From the NCBI RefSeq assembly GCF_040549465.1, contig NZ_JBEPTL010000014.1, positions 1 through 64,000 on the forward strand: DNA of 64,000 nucleotides, read 5' to 3'. The first letter of the stretch is position 1, and each line of letters starts with the position of its first letter. Both the position numbers and the translations under genes were made by a program. The notes under the pieces were generated by a model. The model was not told the origin of the DNA and made no database searches. It saw only the letters and a list, made by a program, of their open reading frames with translations. Shown here in pieces: positions 58,526 to 64,000 of this stretch. The stretch comes from Lacisediminihabitans sp040549465. Its GTDB lineage: Bacteria > Actinomycetota > Actinomycetes > Actinomycetales > Microbacteriaceae.

Positions 58526-58554
58526 AACTTAGCGGCCTCCGCTGGGCGTAGCGT
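58526..58554. promoter_or_regulatory. Divergent leaderless promoters (hypothetical / quinone reductase)
   Basis: Minus strand TAAGTT 58531-58526, 6 bp, ATG 58519. Plus strand TAGCGT 58549-58554, 6 bp, GTG 58561. Confidence 0.55.
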
Positions 58555-58560
58555 TAGTGC

Positions 58561-59538
58561 GTGCACGCGATTACCGTTCCCCACTCGGGCGGACCAGAAA
58601 CCCTCACCCTTTCCCAGCTCCCCGACCCGATTGCCGGTCACGGCGAAGTGCTCATCGAGGTCGCCGCCGCCGGGGTGAACAGGGCGGACATCTCCCAGCG
58701 GGCAGGTGCCTATCCGCCGCCCGCGGGAGCATCTCCAGTGCCGGGGCTCGAGGTATCCGGCGTTATCCTCGAGCTCGGTGCCGGCGTCAGCGGATGGAGC
58801 GTGGGAGACCGCGTCTGCGCTCTGCTTCCCGGCGGAGGCTACGCATCGCGTGCCGTGGCCAGCGCCGGACACCTGCTGCCCGTGTCGGAATCCCTGGACC
58901 TTGTTGATGCCGCCGGCCTCCCGGAGGCGATCGCGACAGTCTGGTCAAACGTTGTGATGATCGCCGGCCTTCTGTCGGGAGAGACCTTCCTGGTGCACGG
59001 GGGTTCGAGCGGTATCGGAACCATGGCGATCCAGCTCGCCCGGGCCCTCGGCTGCGTCGTGGCCACCACGGCCGGGAGCAGACAGAAGCTGCAGGCCTGC
59101 GAAGAGCTGGGCGCCGGGATCCTCATCGACTATCGCGAAGAGGATTTCGTCGAGCGTCTTCTCGACGCCACGGACCGCCGCGGCGCCGACGTGATCCTCG
59201 ACACCATCGGTGGCGACTACTTCGAGCGCAATCTGCGATCGCTCGCGCCGCACGGTCGGCTCGCCATGATCGCCAACCAGAGCGGCACCCATGGCGTGGC
59301 GAACATCGGGCTCATCACCAGCAGGTGGTTGAGCGTCTATGGTTCTGTGCTGCGCGCACGACCTGCACGCGAGAAGGACGAGATCATCGCGAGCGTGCTG
59401 GCCAACGTCTGGCCGCTGGTGGAGTCCGGGCAGATCGTCCCAGTCGTCCACGAGCGTTTCGCTTTCAGCGAGGCCGCCCGTGCACACGAGACGATGGAGG
59501 CATCCACTCATATCGGGAAGCTGCTGCTCATCCCTTAA
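58561..59538 (+). CDS. NAD(P)H-quinone oxidoreductase (MDR family, PIG3-like)
   Basis: 325 aa zinc-free medium-chain reductase. GroES-like N-terminus with EVAAAGVNRADISQRAGAYPPP, the NADPH-binding LVHGGSSGIGTMAIQLARALG, and C-terminal FSEAARAHETMEASTHIGKLLL. No structural zinc cysteines. PIG3-type quinone reductase by these signatures. GTG 58561 after TAGCGT. Overlaps the convergent permease gene by 11 bp. Confidence 0.9.
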   Translation: MHAITVPHSGGPETLTLSQLPDPIAGHGEVLIEVAAAGVNRADISQRAGAYPPPAGASPVPGLEVSGVILELGAGVSGWSVGDRVCALLPGGGYASRAVASAGHLLPVSESLDLVDAAGLPEAIATVWSNVVMIAGLLSGETFLVHGGSSGIGTMAIQLARALGCVVATTAGSRQKLQACEELGAGILIDYREEDFVERLLDATDRRGADVILDTIGGDYFERNLRSLAPHGRLAMIANQSGTHGVANIGLITSRWLSVYGSVLRARPAREKDEIIASVLANVWPLVESGQIVPVVHERFAFSEAARAHETMEASTHIGKLLLIP

Positions 59539-60538
59539 CCGCACCGCCGAGGCCTACGCTCCTGAGGAACAATCGCTGGAATACCAGGAACAGGATGATC
59601 GGGATGAGCGTGGAGATCGCGAGCGCCGCGAGGTAGACGTCGAGTTCGATCGCCTTCTGGAGGGTCGGCAGGCGCACCGACAGCGGCTGCACGGCGGGAT
59701 CTCTGAGCACCAGGAGCGGCCAGAGATAGTCCTTCCACGCGTTGATGATCGCGAATACCGAGACCACGCCCAGAATCGGACGCGACATCGGCAGAACTAT
59801 CGACCAGAACAGCCGGAATGGACCGGCGCCATCGGTGCGCGCCGCCTCGAAGACCTCGCGCGGAAGGTTGTCGAAGAATCGCTTCACCAGCAGGATGTTG
59901 AAAGCGTTGGCACCGGCAGGCAGCCAGACCGCCCAGAAGGTGTTGATGAGCGAGGTACCGATGATCGGCGGATGCAGAATCGTGAGGTAGAGCGGAACCA
60001 GCAGCACCACGGCCGGCACGAAGAGGGTACCGAGCACGAGGGCGTTGATCACAGCGGCATACTTCGGTTTGAGCACCGAGAGTGCGTATCCTCCGGTCGA
60101 CGCCACCAGTATCTGCAGGAGCCACGAGCCGAGCGCCACCCAGAGCGTATTGACGAACTGCACGTCGATGTGAACTGTCGACCAGGCAGTGGCCAGGTTC
60201 GCCCAGTCCACGCCGTGCGGAAAGATCGCCATTGGTGTGCGGAGGGTGTCCTGCGTCGGGGTGATGGCCGATTTGGCCAGCCACAGGATCGGTCCGAGCC
60301 CAGCGCCGATGAGCAGCACGAGCAGTACGATCTGGCTGGTGCCGAGTGGGAAGCGCACGCTCGTGCGGCGCCAGTCCGCTGGCGAGGCTATGCCGCGGTC
60401 TTCCGCCTCCTTAGCCGGTCGACGCTTCCTGGCAGGCCGGGGCGATACGAGCGCCATCGGGCTGGAGTCGAGGGCATCCCGCACGGGCAGTGGCGTCTCG
60501 TCCGCGTCGTTGGTGAGACGGGTCTCTGTGCTGGTCAA
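59528..60538 (-). CDS. Carbohydrate ABC transporter permease (MalG type)
   Basis: 336 aa. A polar N-terminus of ~70 residues, then six helices; EAA loop EAARTDGAGPFRLFWSIVLPMSRP. Ends in the typical LFLRSVGLGGAVKG. Importer subunit for oligosaccharides. Start overlaps the MalF-type permease stop by 4 bp. Last gene of the sugar operon. Confidence 0.92.
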   Translation of the reverse strand: MTSTETRLTNDADETPLPVRDALDSSPMALVSPRPARKRRPAKEAEDRGIASPADWRRTSVRFPLGTSQIVLLVLLIGAGLGPILWLAKSAITPTQDTLRTPMAIFPHGVDWANLATAWSTVHIDVQFVNTLWVALGSWLLQILVASTGGYALSVLKPKYAAVINALVLGTLFVPAVVLLVPLYLTILHPPIIGTSLINTFWAVWLPAGANAFNILLVKRFFDNLPREVFEAARTDGAGPFRLFWSIVLPMSRPILGVVSVFAIINAWKDYLWPLLVLRDPAVQPLSVRLPTLQKAIELDVYLAALAISTLIPIILFLVFQRLFLRSVGLGGAVKG

Positions 60539-61476
60539 TTGGTGCTCCAGGCCTTGGTCGCCTTGAAGTACACCCAGGACAGCACGGCGAGGAACACGGC
60601 GAGCATGATGCTCAGCGCGGTCGCGGCACCGTAGTTGCCGCCGAGGCTGTTCTGGAAGGCATAGCGATAGATGAGTTGCAGGATCGTCACCGTCGAATTG
60701 GCCGGACCACCGCCGGTGAAGAGGAAGGGTTCGAGAAAGACCTGCGAGGTGCCGATGATCTGCAGGATCAGGGTGATCAAGAGCACCCCGCGCAGCTGCG
60801 GGAGCGTCACGTGCCAGATCTTGCGCAAGATCGACGCGCCGTCCACCTCCGCGGCGTCATAGAGCTCTGGGGCGACTCCGCTGAGTGCCGCGAGATAGAT
60901 GATGATCGTGCCGCCAGCCGCCGCCCAGGTCGCCTCAAGTACCAGCGAGGGCATCGCGGATGCCGCGGACTGGATCCACGGCTGCGGACCGATACCCACC
61001 CAGCTCAGCATCACGTTGAACACCCCGGTCGGGCTCGCGTCGTAGAAGAATTTCCAGAGCAGCACCGCCACCACCGGCGGCACCACGACGGGCAAGTAGG
61101 CCAGGGCGCTGAAGACACCCTTCCACTTGCGCACCTCGCTCATCAGCACAGCGACGATGAGCGGGACGGGGTATCCGAATACCAGGGCGAGAACCGCGAA
61201 ATAGCCGGTGTTCTTCACCGCGGTGAGGAAGAGCGGATCGCCGAGCACCCTGGCGAAGTTGTCCCAGCCCACGAAGATGGCCGGCGTTACGAGGTTGGTC
61301 TTCTGGAAGCTCATGTCCACCGCCTGCACGATCGGCCACCAGGAGAAGGCGCCGAAGATGAAAAGCAGCGGCAGCAGGAAGATGAGATTGCTCAGTCCCC
61401 CGCCCCGTATCCAGGTCATCGGTGTGCGACGCGGGCGAAGAGGAGTGGATGCCGCGGCCTTGGCGATTGTGGTCAT
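60535..61476 (-). CDS. Carbohydrate ABC transporter permease (MalF type)
   Basis: 313 aa, six helices; EAA loop DAAEVDGASILRKIWHVTLPQLRG. Lacks the large periplasmic P2 loop of enteric MalF, as usual in actinobacteria. No ATPase gene is in the window, so a shared MsiK-type ATPase is likely. Third gene of the operon. Confidence 0.92.
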   Translation of the reverse strand: MTTIAKAAASTPLRPRRTPMTWIRGGGLSNLIFLLPLLFIFGAFSWWPIVQAVDMSFQKTNLVTPAIFVGWDNFARVLGDPLFLTAVKNTGYFAVLALVFGYPVPLIVAVLMSEVRKWKGVFSALAYLPVVVPPVVAVLLWKFFYDASPTGVFNVMLSWVGIGPQPWIQSAASAMPSLVLEATWAAAGGTIIIYLAALSGVAPELYDAAEVDGASILRKIWHVTLPQLRGVLLITLILQIIGTSQVFLEPFLFTGGGPANSTVTILQLIYRYAFQNSLGGNYGAATALSIMLAVFLAVLSWVYFKATKAWSTN

Positions 61477-61560
61477 GAGAAGCGGTTCTTTCGTCGGTGA
61501 GCAGAGGCCGGGGCTGGTGGGAGCGGATGTCGCGCCAGCCCCGACGGTGTCGTGGAGTTA

Positions 61561-62922
61561 TCAGCCCGCGTCGACGATGGCCTGTACATCGGTGGTGGCC
61601 TGCTTGAGCAGGGCATCGATGTCGGCGTTCTTGTTCGTCAGCACGGCTTGCACGACGGTGTCGAGCGCTCCGTAGAGTTCCTGCGTGTGGGCGGACGGCT
61701 CACCGATCGGCTTCTGGTCGTAGATTCCGTTCGTGAAACCCTTCATCTGGTCGAGCGGCACGTTGATGTAGCTCTTGATCCAGCCCTGTGAGGTGTCGAG
61801 GGTCGCCTTGTCGAAGATCGGCAGGGCCGGCACGCCGACCGGTTGCGAACTCGCGTCGAGGGTCTTCGCATCGAGTACGGCCGCGCTCTTCACGGTGAGC
61901 TTCTTCATGTAGTAGAAGTCCATCCATTTGACCGCTGCCGCCTTCTGCGCGTCAGTGGCCTTGACGTTCACGGCGGCGATCGTTCCGCCACCGAGCGTTC
62001 CGGCCTTCGATCCGTCCATCGGCACGACAGTCATGCCGTAATCCTTCGGGTTGAGGTTCTGCGCCTGCACCAGGTTGGTGTAGATGTCGGAACCGCTGGT
62101 GTACATGCCGATCTGCCCGGCGCCGAATGCCTGGTTGATCGAACCCCAGTCGTAGAGGAAGTTACTGCCGAGCGAGTTGTCTTCCCAGCGCATCGCCTTC
62201 AGCAGCTCGAGCGACTTCTTGGTGCCGGGGTTGTCCAGGCTGACCGTGGTCTTGCCGCCCTTGGTGGTCTCAACAGCGCCGCCGTGGGCGTAGGTCGCCG
62301 TCGTCAGCTGCCATCCGCCCGTGTTGTTCTGGGTCATCTGCATGTAACCCGCCTGCCCCGTTTTCTCCGAGATCTTCTTGGCGTCGGTGCGAACCTGGTC
62401 CCAGGTCGTCGGTGGCTTGTCGGGATCGAGCCCCGCGGCGGTGAAGAGCGCACGGTTGTAGTGCAGGGCGCTGCCGTAGGCCGCGGTCGGCAGGCCGAAG
62501 ATGTTGCCGCTGCCGTCCTGGGCTGCGGAGAGTACATTCGGGTTGAACTTGTCGGCGTAGGGCAGCGCCTTCACCAGGGAGCTGATGTCGGCGAGCTGGC
62601 CGTTCTCGATGAGGGTCTTACCGTCGGTGAAGGGGATGGTGAAGACGTCGGGCAGCGTGCCGCCCGCGAGTTGGGCTGCGAAGGTCGGGCCGGTCCACTC
62701 GTACTCTTCGGCTTTGACAGTGATGGTGGGATTGGCTTTTTCGAACTGCTTGACCTGGGCATCGAAGGCGTCGAAGGCCGCCTGTTTGCTGCCGGGGATG
62801 AGACTGACGACGGAAATCGAGACCTTTCCGTTCGCCGCCGGTGTCGCGCTGCACCCGGCGAGGGCTGCAACGGTCGCGAGAACGGCGATACCGGCTGCTG
62901 CGACCTTGATTGCTGACTTCAT
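61561..62922 (-). CDS. Carbohydrate ABC transporter substrate-binding lipoprotein
   Basis: 453 aa, family 1 SBP. Signal peptide with lipobox LAGC at about residues 21-24, then SVVSLIPGSKQAAFDAFDAQVKQFEKANP and NTGGWQLTTATYAHGG. ATG 62922 has AAAGG upstream. Ligand probably an alpha-glucoside, judging from the GH13 gene before it. Confidence 0.92.
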   Translation of the reverse strand: MKSAIKVAAAGIAVLATVAALAGCSATPAANGKVSISVVSLIPGSKQAAFDAFDAQVKQFEKANPTITVKAEEYEWTGPTFAAQLAGGTLPDVFTIPFTDGKTLIENGQLADISSLVKALPYADKFNPNVLSAAQDGSGNIFGLPTAAYGSALHYNRALFTAAGLDPDKPPTTWDQVRTDAKKISEKTGQAGYMQMTQNNTGGWQLTTATYAHGGAVETTKGGKTTVSLDNPGTKKSLELLKAMRWEDNSLGSNFLYDWGSINQAFGAGQIGMYTSGSDIYTNLVQAQNLNPKDYGMTVVPMDGSKAGTLGGGTIAAVNVKATDAQKAAAVKWMDFYYMKKLTVKSAAVLDAKTLDASSQPVGVPALPIFDKATLDTSQGWIKSYINVPLDQMKGFTNGIYDQKPIGEPSAHTQELYGALDTVVQAVLTNKNADIDALLKQATTDVQAIVDAG

Positions 62923-63002
62923 TGTCTTGCCTTTCTGTGGTTGTGAGAGGTGCTTCGGTGGTGCATTGCGTGTTCGAGACACGGAACGCTGTTCTCCGGC
63001 GG

Positions 63003-64000
63003 CTAGTGCTGTGTCCGTAGCCACACCGTGGAGTCTGGAGGGAGCCGTCCGAAGACGAACTGCGTCGAACTGAGGAGGATGCTGTCGTGTTCCGGCAGCT
63101 CGATCGGGGCGATTGAGAGGTTGGTCATGCTGAGAAAGCCCGGGCCGCGCGAGAAGCACAGCACCCCGTCACCGGCTTCGACCCAGGCGAAATCGGACTC
63201 GGTCAACGCCGCGACATGACGACGGATGCGGAGTGCCTCGCGATAGAGACAGAGCATCGAGCCCTGGTCGCTCTCCTGCTCCTCCACGGTGAGCCTGGCC
63301 CAGCTCTCCGGCTGCGGGAGCCACGGCTCGGCTGCTCCCGCCGGACCGAAGCCGAGCCCGGCCGCGGTCCCGCGCCACGGCAAGGGCACTCGGCATCCGT
63401 CCCGGCCCGGATCGACGCCGTTCGACCGGAAGTGCATCGGGTCCTGGATCAGCCCGGCGGGAATATCTTCAGCCTCCGGGAGGCCGAGCTCGTCGCCCTG
63501 GTAGATGTAGAGCGACCCGGGAAGGGCTGCGGTGAGCAGCGCGGCGGCGCGAGCCCGGCTCGTGCCGAGTTCGAGATCGGTCGGGGTACCGAAGCGTTTG
63601 GCGGTGAAGGCGAAGGAGGAATCCTCCCTGCCGTACCGGGTGACCGGCCGGGTCACGTCGTGGTTGGACAGCACCCAGGTGGACGGCGCGCCGACCGGAG
63701 CGTGGGCGGCGAGGGTCGTGTCGATGGAGGCACGCAGGTTCGCGGCATCCCATGGCCGTGCCATGAAGTCAAAGTTGAAAGCGGTGTGCAGCTCGTCGGG
63801 TCGCAGGTACTTGGCGAAACGCTCGATATCCGGCAGCCAGATCTCCCCCACCAGGCTGCGAGCACCGGCATAGGAGTCAGCCACCGCTCGCCAGCCGCGA
63901 TAGATATCGTGCAGCTCGTCGCGATCGACCGTCGGATGCTGGCCGGGCAGCGGATTCTCCGGAACCTCCGGCAGGTTCTCGTCTTTCACCAGCAGTGCGG
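63003..64000 (-). CDS. GH13 alpha-glucosidase (5' part beyond window)
   Basis: At least 332 C-terminal residues, open to the window edge. GEIWLPD carries the general acid Glu, LSNHDVTR the transition-state His-Asp, and the GSLYIYQGDELGLPEAEDIP segment matches oligo-1,6-/alpha-glucosidases. The nucleophile region lies outside the window. First visible gene of an operon with the sugar importer. Confidence 0.88.
   Translation of the reverse strand, partial: ALLVKDENLPEVPENPLPGQHPTVDRDELHDIYRGWRAVADSYAGARSLVGEIWLPDIERFAKYLRPDELHTAFNFDFMARPWDAANLRASIDTTLAAHAPVGAPSTWVLSNHDVTRPVTRYGREDSSFAFTAKRFGTPTDLELGTSRARAAALLTAALPGSLYIYQGDELGLPEAEDIPAGLIQDPMHFRSNGVDPGRDGCRVPLPWRGTAAGLGFGPAGAAEPWLPQPESWARLTVEEQESDQGSMLCLYREALRIRRHVAALTESDFAWVEAGDGVLCFSRGPGFLSMTNLSIAPIELPEHDSILLSSTQFVFGRLPPDSTVWLRTQH

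Noticed and set aside
59339..60634. 431-codon plus-strand frame
   Set aside because: Antisense to the MalG-type permease; His/Arg-rich shadow without domains.
1..64000. tRNA, rRNA, riboswitch or CRISPR features
   Set aside because: No tRNA-like T-loop/CCA ends, no rRNA stretches, no recognised riboswitch cores and no regularly spaced direct repeats were seen by eye; a covariance-model search would be decisive.

Overview
This is a high-GC actinobacterial chromosome segment, most likely from a member of the Microbacteriaceae. The evidence is the gene order lepA-hemW-hrcA-dnaJ2-rsmE-HIT-phoH-ybeY-corC-era together with recO-uppS, leuS-comEA-comEC-holA/rpsT, and protein sequences typical of that family. 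The assignment is by recognition, not by a database search. About 50 protein genes are supported. I see no rRNA, tRNA or CRISPR array, and no intact mobile element, only a transposase tail at base 3.

Layout. (1) 1-7.5 kb: uppS and recO, a TRIC/UPF0126 membrane protein, the alr-ddl peptidoglycan operon, the wreck of an ECF41-type sigma factor in front of its NAD(P)-binding partner gene, then leuA. leuA has an upstream leader peptide with four consecutive Leu codons. (2) 7.5-16 kb: a co-directional envelope-defence block inserted between leuA and era. In order of transcription it holds a histidine kinase and response regulator, an FtsX-type ABC exporter, a membrane-anchored esterase, and an MprF-like aminoacyl-lipid synthase carrying a rhomboid-like N-terminus. 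(3) 16-29.4 kb: the core heat-shock, ribosome and tRNA-modification block (era to lepA), with two DUF4870 proteins, a HAD phosphatase and a DUF1990 protein interspersed; a CIRCE-like operator precedes hrcA. (4) 29.5-40 kb: rpsT, holA, comEC/comEA, leuS, the PABA genes and a DedA protein. (5) 40-47 kb: two tandem OpuC-like osmoprotectant ABC operons and a TetR regulator. (6) 47.8-59.5 kb: accessory genes, namely an App1 phosphatase, a hipBA toxin-antitoxin pair, a methyltransferase, a G6PDH-like gene divergent from a GH15 enzyme, an aldo-keto reductase, a FUSC transporter, a hydrolase and a quinone reductase. (7) 59.5-64 kb: a carbohydrate ABC importer (two permeases and a binding protein) behind a GH13 glucosidase that runs off the window.

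Three sequence-level signals stand out. First, five 90- or 102-bp palindromic elements share conserved inverted arms (CCTTCGGAAATTCAGGAC and its complement) around unrelated centres. All lie between 7.5 and 25.8 kb, and two of them bracket the envelope-defence block. Second, a very regular leaderless-promoter signature, TANNNT (or close) followed by 6-7 bp and then the start codon, occurs before at least 15 genes. It fixes many starts and includes two divergent gene pairs with start codons only 11 and 41 bp apart. Third, leuA appears to be controlled by a leaderless leucine-rich leader peptide overlapping a 12-bp stem. All regulatory readings here are inferences from sequence alone.
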